64,000 nucleotides of DNA from Mytilisepta virgata (taxonomy: Eukaryota > Mollusca > Bivalvia > Mytilida > Mytilidae). The position numbers and the translations under genes are program-made. Below the pieces are notes generated by a model. It saw nothing but the letters and a program-made list of their open reading frames with translations. It did no database searches and was not told the origin of the DNA. Location: assembly GCA_028015205.1 (NCBI GenBank), contig CM051511.1, positions 7,006,001 through 7,070,000 of the forward strand. The letters run 5' to 3'. This document shows, piece by piece, positions 49,904 through 60,540 of the stretch; within the stretch, counting starts at the first letter, position 1; each line of letters begins with the position of its first letter.

Positions 49904-50046
49904 CACAGGTACTCGTGGACAGGACGCTGCATATGGACCCCCAATTGTTGAACACGCCTCCCCATCCAAGTCCTTTTTTTTTTTTTACTTGGGTGTGTGT
50001 TCAACAATTGGGAATCCATACAGGGTCCTGTCCTCGAGTACCTGTG
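49904..50046. repeat. Foldback hairpin, ~60-bp arms
   Basis: 'cacaggtactcg' and 'cgagtacctgtg' close a hairpin whose arms also pair 'caattgttgaacac' with 'gtgttcaacaattg'. The loop is T-rich. It sits in the upstream flank of gene C and is absent from the flank of gene B. Confidence 0.85.
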
Positions 50047-52587
50047 TTTTTATGTGTAAAATTTATGAAAATTATCCTAACGAGTTATTCCGCTTCTGAT
50101 GGTAAAATGAGATTTTCCATATAAGTCGAAATATTAGTATATGCATGTAGTAGCTGGGTTGGCAAGGGGTGGGGGGGGGGGGGGGGGCTAATTAATGTAT
50201 TTACCGTGACGATATCCGCCAGGAATATACGCCCTATTATTACTCGATCCTCGATCTTTTTATGTAAAAGTAGTGATTTCTTTTTACAAGAAATGAATAA
50301 AAATGAAAATTTGCGCTTTTGATAAATTCTTTCTTTATTTGATAAGTTCGACTCTTTTACACTAAGGTCAACGGTCAGCTAATCTGGAAAAAATTCATAA
50401 ACGTATTAGACTTATTAGCAAAAATAGTATTATGAGGGTAGTCAACGAAATCATTTTTTTTTAAATAAAGATTTCATAAAAAAATTTAGCAAATATATTT
50501 CGTTTATCCAGGAGGAATGCACCATCGTCGGAAAACGAAAAACAATAAGTACTCGCAAGCAGTATGAGTTGTCTTTATTTATATCTTGCGCTAACTTTAT
50601 CGGCGTTTTTGTGTAACCTAGTTATCCCCCCTGAACCCAGTGATAAAATCAACCTGGTGAGCTCAATTGTTAATTTCTTACAAATAAATCATTGGGCGGT
50701 ATTTTCTCGTGTCATGTACATGCATGAGATCGGTATCACCTAATGTGTATCTCAGTTGAACAATACAGAGAGAATATCGGATGACATTATCTTACTGCAC
50801 GCACTATGAAATTGCGAAAACGCTTATCTATTATTGACGTTTTTCTTATTTCGATAATTTTTCAATACGGCATTCGCTGTCTTTCTTTGATTATATTTGC
50901 CCAACTTTTGTGCAAGACTGTAGAGTCGAAAAATAGATTTTCCTCAAATAATATCAAGTTTACGGATGTACAATCAGAGAAAATAAGTGAAACTTTTAAC
51001 TCTTTTGCTTATTTCTTGACTTTTTATGTACACTTCTGATTATTTCGGGAATCGAGTTAAACCCCGGTCCGATTGAGTATAACGACTCATTTAGCTCCGA
51101 TAGTGAATCATCTATAAATACTCTGGACGCAAATAACACCAGTCATATCTTGTCTGAACTAATGCAAAACCGGTTTTCTTTTTTACATTTAAAAATAAAG
51201 AGTATTGTGCTAAGATAGATATGATAACAGCCGAATACCCGTGTCATGATATATTGTCTTTTACAGAGACGTGGTTGAACCAAACTGTTGACGAGAGTAG
51301 TCTTAGAATACCTTTCTACAGGTTTCCACCATGCATTTCGTTTTGACAGACATAATAGAATTGGAGGTGGGGTATCAATTTACGTGAAAGATACCATTCA
51401 CTGTTCTTTAAGGCCCGATTTACAGATTAATGATCTCGAATGTATATGGCTCGAGGTCAGACTAAAACAAAGCAAAACTATTTGTATGGAACATTTTATA
51501 TCCTACCCAACAGCTCCCGCGGGACTTGGGATAAATTTAGCCTGTCTGTTGAACTAGCACTGTACAGCCAAATCGATGTTATTATCACAGGAGATTTCAA
51601 TATTAATCAACTTAACAATAATTTGAATGACAAAATAAAATCTGTACTGACACAATTTAGCTTACATCAACACATTACAGAACCGACTTATATTACTGAA
51701 CATAGTTCATCCTTATTAGACTTAATCATAGTCAGTAATTCACTTACTAACGTTTACTAACGTGACCCTCCATTATTAGACCACATTAGATACCACCTCC
51801 CGACTATTGGATTACTCAAACACCCAGAACATCGATACAATCACGAATAGTATATGTAGTAAAATTCTCGAAATAGGTGATATTAACATACCCAACAGAA
51901 TAATAACTGTGAGAAAAGACAGTCCATAATGGATTACTACCAATGTGAAAAAATACATACGACGCAAGAATCGCGCACATAACAGAGCCAAATAAACCAA
52001 TTCAAACGGGGACTGGGCAAAATTTAGTTTGGCAAGAAATAAATGTAATAATATTATAAAAAAGGAAAGATTAGAATATTCTGAAATAGCAGAAAAAGTC
52101 GATCTACATTAAACAACTGGTAGTAAATGTTGGTAGAATCTTGTTAAAAGCTTATTTAGTACCTCAGGTGATGGTCGCTCAATACCTCCCATCCAATAAG
52201 ACAATGACATTATATCTGATAACGCAAACAAATGTTAAATATTTAACGATTTTTTTCTCCGAGCAAGCTACCTCAAATACCCCACTCCCTGAACTTCCTA
52301 ACGTAACCTATAACTGACTTTCAAACTTAACTATAGCCGAAACTGAATTAGAAGATATTCTGAAACTATTAGACACATCAAAAGCTACTGGACTTGAAAA
52401 AATTAGCCCCCGTCTCCTTAAAGAAGCATCGAGCATTCTGAAGAAACCTTTATGTAAACTTTTTAATTTATCCCTTCGTTCTGGTAAATTTCCGACTCAT
52501 TGGAAACTATCCAATGTAACTCCTATTTCTAAGAAGGACAACATAGCCATCATTCCAATAATAGACCTATCTCCCTAGTACGCGTTA

Positions 52588-52703
52588 TAGGAAAGGTTAT
52601 GGAAATGTGTGTTTATAAGCATATTTATATAATTTATATATATAGATCTATATAACAATTATATAAATATGCTTATAAACACACATTTCCATAACCTTTC
52701 CTA
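52588..52703. repeat. Perfect 47-bp inverted repeat inside the LINE
   Basis: 52588-52634 and 52657-52703 are exact reverse complements around a 22-base AT spacer. The left arm encodes the LINE segment GKVMEMCVYKHI; the right arm is the same segment inverted, after which the coding sequence resumes (NNIITVNQSG). Confidence 0.95.
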
Positions 52704-53547
52704 GTAATAATATTATTACCGTAAACCAATCTGGTTTACCCCCTGGAGACTCCGCCATAAATCAATTATTATATATTACTAATTTTTTTGTGAAGCTTTA
52801 GACGAGGGGAAAGAAATTCAGGTAGTATCCTTTGGCACAAAGGTCTATAATGGAAGTTAGAATATATTGGAATCGGGGTCCTTTACGCTTATGGATAAAA
52901 AAATATCTTTCTAGCAGAAAACAATAGGTTGTAATTGAAAATTCTTCTTCGAAGTGGGGAGACATAAAGGCTGGTGTTCCCCAGGGATCGATTCTAGGCC
53001 TCTGTATTTTATTTTATATACATATATTAACGATATAGTCAAGAACATAAATTCATCCATTAAGCTGTATGCTGACGATACAAGTTTATACCTGATAGGT
53101 GATGATCCGCAATCTGCCGCAGTTAGACTTAATAATGACATTGAGAAAATGTATATAAAAATGGTCTACTAAGTGGTTAGTAAAATTCAACGCACAAAAA
53201 ACAGAGACTATGACTATTACAAAAAGGTTTAATAAACCGAACCACCCCCGTTATTTATGAACAATAGTCAAATAAAAACCGTAACTAAACACAAACATTT
53301 AGGCTTAATGCTATCAAATGATGGAAACTGACACAGTCATATCGATCCGATAACCAAAAAAGCTTTCAACAGACTAAATATACTTAGAAAATTCAAATTC
53401 GATCTCGACAGGAAAATTTTGGAAAAAATGTACTTTACATTTATCAGACCAATTTTAGAATACGCATATGTCATATGGGACAAGCCTACTTTGATATTGG
53501 TAAGTAACATTGAATCCGTGCAAACAGAGGCTGCTAGACACGGCACT

Positions 53548-53567
53548 GGGGGGGGGGGGGGGGGGGG
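53548..53567. repeat. Poly-G tract (20) inside the LINE
   Basis: Twenty G interrupt the C-terminal part of the reverse-transcriptase frame, after the segment VQTEAARHG. Confidence 0.9.
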
Positions 53568-53904
53568 ACTTGATTAGTCTCCCTCCACCGATCATACTAT
53601 GAAGTCGGATGGGAGAAACTGCGAGACAGACGAGAGACACACAAACTTACATATTTCTATAAAATGACAACTGGACTAAAACCGACATACCTCAGTAGCC
53701 TAATTCCCCAACCAATTTCCGACATTCATGACCATAACACTCGACATGCACACATAATTCCCCCTACTCGAACCTGAACATCGCTATATTCAAACTACTT
53801 CATGCCTTCCACTGTTAGATCTTGGAACCTTCAGCCTCAGACGGTGAAGAATAGTACCACAATTAATTCCTACAAACAAAATTTCAAATCCAAAATTATT
53901 ACTA

Positions 53905-54158
53905 AACGGTCATACTATTACACTGGCACACGTCTGGAGCATGTACTACACTGTAGATTAAGACTATTACACTGGCACACGACTGGGACAGTTACTACAC
54001 TGTAGATTAAGACTATTACACTGCCACACGACTGGGACAGGTACTACACTGTAGATTAAGACTATTACACTGGCACACGACTGGGACAGGTACTACACTG
54101 TAGATTAAGACTATTACACTGGCACACGACTGGGACAGTTACTACACTGTAGATTAAG
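53905..54158. repeat. 49-bp minisatellite inside the LINE ORF
   Basis: About five units of 'actattacactggcacacg' plus 'actgggacagttactacact' and 'gtagattaag', 49 bp each, sit in the sequence for the ORF C-terminus. Because 49 is not a multiple of 3, each unit shifts the frame. The C-terminal knuckle resumes after the array (54159 onwards). Confidence 0.92.
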
Positions 54159-54399
54159 AATGGAGCGTAGTTCTCTCAATCATCACTTATTCCAAAACAA
54201 TATTGTCGAATCTTCAGATTGCCTCTGTCAGCGCGGTACTTCTGAAACTACAGTACATTACATACTCCACTGTCGACGTTGAAATACCTATTTCCGTTAA
54301 CTTGCTCCCTACGCATTATTATTTTATAACTTATACATGTACATGTAATACATTTTTCTCATCAAAATTGATATCAAAGTATTATTTTTACCACTGAGT

Positions 54400-54960
54400 C
54401 GACGGCACTGCTAGTGGACTTCAAGTCCCCGAGGGTATCCCAGGCTCAGTTGCTAGTATTTCGAAATTGATTACTTAAAATTTACTGTAACAAAATTTTT
54501 GATAACTAAGGAGTTTCTCCCTCGTGTATAGCTCTGTCCTTAGATGGTTTTGGCTTACCACCTTTGTCATTTTGGTATTTTTGAATTTGCTCTTCAACCT
54601 TTTGGATTGTTGTTTTGGAATTCAACATTTTAGGCCTGGAGCACAACTGATTGACGAAATGTGCACATCTTGTGCATCAAAATTGGTATCAAAGATTTTT
54701 TTCCACTGAGTCGATGCCACTGCTGGTGGATTCCAAGTGCCAGAAGATATCCCCAGCTCAGTTCGTAGTATTTCAATACAAACCCGAAACTGATACTTAA
54801 AATTTACAGTAACAGAATTGGTCATTTTTATTAGTATTTTTGAATTTTCTCTTCAACCTTTTTGATTATTGTTTTGGATTTCAACACAAATGATGAGTCG
54901 TAAATCAACGTAATGTGCACATCTTGTGCATCAGAATTGGTATCAAGGAATTATTCAATT
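54400..54960. repeat. Duplicated interspersed repeat (~300-bp unit)
   Basis: Two units begin 'actgagtcga(c/t)g(g/c)cactgct' (54394 and 54705), followed by 'gtatttc' and 'gcacatcttgtgcatcaaaa'. They belong to the 'gtgcacatcttgtgc' family noted at 40259-40330. Confidence 0.65.
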
Positions 54961-55185
54961 AAGAACACGGTGAATTCAATTAAGTTATCGTTTTTCTTTA
55001 AAAACAAATTATACTTGAAACAATGTAGACAAATTATTTTATAGATGCATTTTGTCATCTTTGTATGTAAATTAAAATTAAAAAAGTATCAACATCATCT
55101 TGTCATTTACACATTATGAAATTTTGAAATTTCTTCTTTTTTTTCAAATCAATTCGAGATTCTTTCGACAAATTCTAAAGTTTGA

Positions 55186-56670
55186 AGTAGTATATGGGGA
55201 CAGGCAAATTATTATTTGAGGTGGTGGGTGTGGTGGAGGAGCGAGAAGGATCCGGAAGTGACGTCACCGGAACCGGAAATGACGTCACAGGAAGTGACGT
55301 CACCGGAACCGGAAGTCACGTGACCGGAACCGGACAAACCGGAAGTGGTTTGCGCGCATGCGCAACCGGAAGTAGTGGTTTTTCGCGCCATTTGTTTACG
55401 GAAGTGACGTCAGTCACGGACCCGGATGTGCCATGTGAATTATCTCCCTTTTCCCGCACTTCTCGGTCGTCTCTGGATCTTTTATCGGTCTCTAGGGACT
55501 GATACTCTCACTGTTATGTCGAAGTCCGAGTGTATACGAAGTACACTATTGGATTATCTCCCCTTATCCCGCTCTTTTCATCTGCGGGTGATGTTTTCCT
55601 TGAGGACCAAAGGTAGGATTGGATTATGTCCCCTTACCTCTAAGTGATGCTGTCACCAATAGATCAATGGAGGGGTGTCCTTAGCAACCGCCTTAGCAAC
55701 GGCGGTCCATTTCATTGCTTTATGATGCACTTCGTTTCTCTTCTCTTGCTCCATGGCGCTCTTCTCTTGCTCTTTACTACTCATCGCTAATTAGGACCTT
55801 ACTCGCGTGCTCATTTCGCTCCTGTTGCTTGTTGCTGTTCGTCATCGCTGCTCTTCGTTGCAGTCGCTGCTCAACGCTGCTCTGCACTGTACTCAGACCT
55901 GAAAGAAAGCACCCTAAAGACAATCGTTTACCCTAACACTAGTTCTGCTTATCAGCCTGCTTCAAAGTCATGTTTCAAAGTCTAGCCCAATGCTGGATTG
56001 GGCTCAATCCCTTATGAATTTGAAGTAGTACTAGTGTTAGGATTAGGGTTAAGTTAGGATAAGATTATTTTAGGGTTAGGTAAGTATTTTTTTTATTTTC
56101 TTTTTTTTAATTTTTACTTTTATTTATTTTATAATTTTCTAATTTTACTTAATTTTTTTAAAAATTTTATTGTTATTTTCTATTACTCAATTTTTTATAT
56201 CTTTTTAAATATATTTACATAATTTAATAATTTTTCTAATTTTTCTTAATGTTTTTGAACAAGTAATATATTGACATAATTTTTCTAATTTTAATTCCTT
56301 TTTTTTTGGGTTTTGGAACCATTTAGTAAGAAAAATTATAATTATTTTAACTATTTACTGGGTTTTCGCCAACATTCGGAACCATTTAGACGTCTTTGGA
56401 ACAATTTTTCACTCTTCGTGAATGTTCGGTCGTTTCCGGAGGGGGTGTTCACTTACAGGTCCGCGTTCCCCGACATATTTCAATCCGTTTTTTAATGGAA
56501 ATTTCCACTGAAATTTTCCATGACGTCACATTAACGGTATTGCGTAATCCAACATTGATGCCTCCACGAACGCGGACTTCCGGTTCCGGTGACGTCACTT
56601 CCGGCTCCTCCTCGCTCCTCCACCACACCCACCACCTCAAATAATAATTTGCCTGTCCCCATATACTACT
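55186..56670. mobile_element. Polinton-like non-autonomous element, 93-bp TIRs, 6-bp target duplication
   Basis: Termini 55186-55278 and 56578-56670 are inverted repeats of 93 bp with two mismatches, beginning AGTAGTATATGGGGAC. The element is flanked by 'gtttga' at 55180-55185 and 56671-56676. A 5'-AG start with CT end, long inverted repeats and a 6-bp target duplication are the Polinton/Maverick terminal rules. The 1485-bp interior has no polymerase, integrase or capsid frame. It holds GC-rich CRE/ETS/NRF1-like sites at the left, then AT-rich sequence. The frames here (for example 55194-55502) translate low-complexity repeats and are not taken as genes. Confidence 0.8.
55252..55412. promoter_or_regulatory. 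Cluster of CRE, ETS and NRF1-type sites
   Basis: Four TGACGTCA octamers (55259-55266, 55280-55287, 55295-55302, 55405-55412), four CCGGAAGT ETS-type sites (55252, 55309, 55339, 55366) and GCGCATGCGC, the NRF1 palindrome (55354-55363), lie within 160 bp. The right arm adds TGACGTCA at 56521 and 56590. This density is typical of TATA-less, CpG-type promoters. Function is inferred only. Confidence 0.55.
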
Positions 56671-56679
56671 GTTTGACAT

Positions 56680-57380
56680 ACACATTGTGGGACCATTTAG
56701 CCTTTCTACTTAAAAAATATGAAACTTTATTAAAAATAAGTACATGAAAACATTGTTCTTATCGTTTCCAGTGTAAATATTCATAATTATTCTAAAAAAC
56801 TTAAATCATCGTTACTAAAATTTTGAAAAATGGTTACAAAATACTGCCAAGTTCTTTGTATCTGTGACCAAAGTTTGAAGTTGCTAAAAAGACTCATTAG
56901 ACTGAAATTTTTTAAGGCACCTCTATACTGTTACCTTATTAAAGTCAGATGGAGTCTGGAGTTATGTCGCCTTGTCCATTGCACGAAAAATCACAAAATA
57001 TAGCAATTTTCGGATAAATTAAAAAACGTGTCGACTTCGATGTGCTCAATATATCTTGTTAAAGTTTGAAACATACTTTGTTAAGATAAGTATCTTTTAA
57101 TGGCTATCTGCTAATCAATGCTAAACATATAGCTTCAACTCCTATTTTGTGTTTTAATTTAATGAAGTTTACCCTTGACTTAATAAAAAAGGTCAACTAA
57201 AAAGCCTAGACCATTCCTTGATAAAATTGATTAATTAAACAATTATATATAGTAATTAAAATAATCTAATGCCAGTTATCTTTCTTCTAGTGTGAACTTT
57301 TTTTTCTTGTATCATCCGTAATCATGAACTGATATATGATGTTCATCCATATGAATAACATTATGATTAATTTGGAACGC
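56680..57380. other. Non-coding, no recognisable feature
   Basis: AT-rich sequence without convincing exons, inverted repeats or arrays. Confidence 0.4.
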
Positions 57381-58070
57381 GTTTTGGTCCTTCCAATTTG
57401 TAAACGAAGTCTAAACACGTTTGCCATTCATCGGGGGAAATAATATCGGTTTCTCCTATGCTTGACGTGTTTAATCGGTGGGATAAAAATACATAATATT
57501 TTTAACCACATTTCTACGTGGGAATTACCGCCGTTTTTTCTACAGTTACTGGACCGATAAACTAGTGAAATCTCGAAATTACGTATATGTAAACAAACTA
57601 CATAAGGAGAAACAGATTCTCCTTCAATTTACTCGTGAGTTATGAAATTTCTCCACCCTCAATAGTTAAATTTTAGATTTTAACACGCTCGAAAATGCTC
57701 GCGTGTTGAAAATCGAAAATTTACCTATCTCTGGTGGAAAAACTCCATAACTCACTCGTACCTGAAGGAGAATCTATATTTATCTCGGACAGTAACAACC
57801 GTTGTGGATTATATAGTGCCATATACATGTATATGCTCAGTTTTTGATCAGGTTAACAAAGAACTTGGCATCTTTTTTTTCGCAAAGTTCTGTTGATTTA
57901 AGCGTTTATAAAGTCTATTAAAGTTTAAAGTAATATTTAGTACACGAATTTAGAACGGTTTGTTTTCACGTCTGTTTCTTGTGAATATATTTCTACTCTT
58001 CAAGTTTCTATCAGCCCCTATACGCTTGTGCATATGTGTAGGTCAGATCTAGAGCTACCATGGTGCAAGG
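57380..58070 (+). repeat. Dispersed repeat shared with 41680-42020
   Basis: Same order of blocks as 41680-42020: 'aaccgttgtggatta', 'ggttaacaaagaacttg', 'ctactcttcaagtttctatc' and 'gtgtaggtcagatc'. It lies directly downstream of the glycosyltransferase-like exon and is interrupted by a foldback element. Confidence 0.65.
57614..57775. repeat. Foldback hairpin, ~70-bp arms
   Basis: 'agattctccttca' faces 'tgaaggagaatct', 'gtgagttatg' faces 'cataactcac', and 'attttaacacgc' faces 'gcgtgttgaaaat', around a loop near 57693-57704. Confidence 0.85.
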
Positions 58071-58104
58071 TGGGCAAATAATTTAGAAATTTGGAGTATT
58101 ATGA

Positions 58105-59606
58105 TTACAAACTGGTACATGTATAACGTGTATGTTTTCTGCACGTTGATCGTCGCCATTTTGAGAACGACAGTGATCTTACAGGTAAAAGAAATATTAT
58201 TGCCATTATAAATAGGAAAGCTTCCGTTAAATCCCAAATGGTACACGGTTGTTCTGGGAAAAAGTATACAATTTCCTCATGTTCTATTATACGAGGTACT
58301 TTATAAATGTCCAAGTTGTGTGTATACTGAAAAACTCTGTTTATAATAATACTAAATATAGACTGTTCATACAAGTGGCAGCCGGTTGATTTTGGATGCT
58401 TATAATGAAAACATTCTGTCCTCCTGGAACCCTCGGGAGCTATGCAGTTTTTTGTAAGAGCACATTTTAACCATGGTTTCATTATGCCATTCCAAGTTTC
58501 TTCTGTTCGGTATAGAACAATTGCATGCGTATCTATTATGACCGAGTCAACAAAAGTGCATGGCTTTTCGTTCAGAAATTTGAACATTTTTTTATTGGTG
58601 TAGGCGTTTACTGCCGTGTTCTCTTCACTTTCCCAAAGGTAGAAATTTCTTATTCCTCTGTATTTCACATGTCTAAGATTATGTGGACTTTTAACGCTAG
58701 CTGATGGATGAATCCAGAACGCAGAACCAAATTCTTCTAAGACAGCCTGTAATAATACAGTAATGCATGATCTCATTTAAAGAAAAAATGCATAATATAA
58801 TAAAATACAGAATGATATGTTTTTCTTCTTTTTATTTCACAGTTCTTTTTCTGGTTCGAAAAGTTTAAACTTCATGAATATCGAAATTGTTTATAAACTT
58901 CGAAACCAATTTTAGAATTAGTTAACAATACAATCCTTTTTCCTCACAAAGTGATAATTTTCTACTTTAAGTACTATAAGACACCTTTAATTTCGTTGGT
59001 TATAACGTGACGACCGACAAATATTTGTATAAACTCCAGTCGTAAGAACTATATGCATGAATTCCTACACGGGAGAAATAGTTTATTAGCATGTGGATAA
59101 AACCTTTAACAAACGGTGACAAACACAACTGGTACTCCCAACGGTGCATTCTGTGTTGTTTTAGTTCGATTTTTTTATTTGAAAACAAGAACACAATAGC
59201 AAAATGTCATAGAAGTCTATACCCATAGAGAATCTTATTAACTGTTACAACTATCGCTGCTGATGTTTCTGTTTTTATTAAAGTACATTAATTATCATGG
59301 TTATTTGTACGGCGTTTATTGGTATGTAAACTCGTCTGACTAATTCACAGATTGAATAAAAACCTTACCGGTGTGTACACCTCACAAGTTCAGTTTATGC
59401 GCGGGTCGGTTATGTTAAGTAAATGAGTGAAAAGCCGAGTTTACACATCAATAAACTTCGTTCAAAATAACCTGTATTACTACATTGCACATGTATATTA
59501 CCTGCATTATAATTGGCATCCATGCTTTAATACTCCGATCAGATACATGTTCGGGATAATATGACCAATCAAATGTCCGAAAATCACACTTGCAGTACTT
59601 CTTCAT
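58105..59606 (-). CDS. Glycosyltransferase-like protein (DUF1647-like), partial
   Basis: Two minus-strand exons: 59502-59606 (35 codons, entered from acceptor 'ttgttatag') and 58105-58746 (213 codons plus stop), joined across a 755-nt GT-AG intron in phase 0. Exon 1 here gives KKYCKCDFRTFDWSYYPEHV and a segment ending in WMPIIMQ. Exon 2 gives AVLEEFGSAFWIHPSASVKS, EENTAVNAYTNKKMFKFL, MKPWLKCALTKNCIAPEG and GCHLYEQSIFSIIINRVFQY. These match the layout of DUF1647-like metazoan proteins, thought to be membrane-anchored sugar-nucleotide transferases. Where I would expect a D-x-S type motif it reads HPSAS, so the acidic residue may be missing. The N-terminal anchor exon is not found, and the C-terminus after about 58250 may run into intron (a 'gtaaga' lies near 58177-58182). 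Activity is uncertain. Confidence 0.65.
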
Positions 59607-59609
59607 CTA

Positions 59610-60540
59610 TAACAAATGAATAGAATGAGCGAATTTATATGTACGTTGAAATTATTTTAATGTAATACGGACACCAGAATGTCAAATATTGGTAAGATTT
59701 TATTGGTTACACCCTGACACTAAGTGTAACAAGCAGTGCAGTCAAATTACGAAGACATTTAGTTAAGAACGATCACAACATTTCAAAATAGTGCAGCGTT
59801 CAGATAAAATTGTGTCGAATCCATCAAATAAATGCCCGATTTCAAAAAATTTCATTGGGCTGAGAATAATTTTACAAACACATTTGATTTGTGACTTGTG
59901 TATGTATGATACTTTTATATTTATGATACTTTTATATTTATGAAAAATTAGCTTACTGTGTGTCCTACGTGCTTTCGAAACTAATGTTTTGGAAGAAAAG
60001 TTGTGGTTTTTAATATATGAAATTAAATCATAAACGAATAAAGAAAAGAAAACAGAAAAATGCTCAACGTTTCGGCTAAACAGCCTTGATCACGAGCCCA
60101 AAAATGTAGATATTCATACATGTAGTTCAACATTTTATCAAATTATCAATGATTTATTTTTAGCCGAATTTATCTTTTAGTTGTTTTCGTTACTTTTGAT
60201 CGGATTAAGACATTCATTAAGATCACTAGAAACCAACGATGTTTCAGCTTTTGATGGGTTACGACAGAATAAATTGAGAACTAGGTCTGATGTCTGATGT
60301 ATTTTTTAGAATTTTTTGTCTTTTGAAATTTCTCCTACCTTAAATATTTTGAGTGGGTTTATGAGTTAAATTAAATAGAAAAACACTAGATTCAACCTGT
60401 GTTTAAATTTTACCCTAACTTAACGAGTTTCAAACAACCTGGCCCTGTTGGATTGTATAGACGTTATATCATGTAATTGTTTCTTTTAATGCTCTCTTTC
60501 CTGACAGTTTTCAAAAATAGATTTACCTTTAACTTTCCTA
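59610..60540. other. Upstream of the glycosyltransferase-like exons, no exon recognised
   Basis: Expected to contain the missing N-terminal exon, but I see none I can support. A motif 'caacgtttcggctaaacagc' followed by 'cttgatcacgag' at 60065-60098 is of the same type as the one near 22495-22510. Confidence 0.35.

Larger units (their letters stand above)
50800..54300 (+). mobile_element. Degenerate non-LTR retrotransposon (endonuclease + reverse transcriptase)
   Basis: Conceptual translation over shifting frames gives, in order: a hydrophobic leader ending SGIELNPGP (51045-51071); endonuclease motifs SFTETWLNQ (about 51255), IGGGVSIYVKD (about 51360) and ITGDFNINQL (51582-51612); reverse-transcriptase motifs KATGLEKISPRLLKEA (about 52383-52430), NNRPIS (about 52556), AGVPQGSILG (about 52972-53000) and YADD (53068-53079); and a C-terminal C-x-C...H-x4-C knuckle (about 54217-54280). 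It is broken by many frameshifts and stops, a deletion near 52835 that removes the first catalytic Asp region, a 116-bp palindrome, a 20-G tract and a 49-bp minisatellite. The 2A-like leader suggests the CR1/L2/Rex1 group, but the clade needs a phylogeny. Confidence 0.88.

Noticed and set aside
54000..54158. CRISPR-like regular repeats
   Set aside because: Head-to-tail 49-bp minisatellite without spacers, in a eukaryotic LINE.
55194..55502. 102-residue frame with repeated DVTGTG units
   Set aside because: It translates the CRE/ETS repeat in the element arm, starts inside the terminal inverted repeat and has no independent coding signal.
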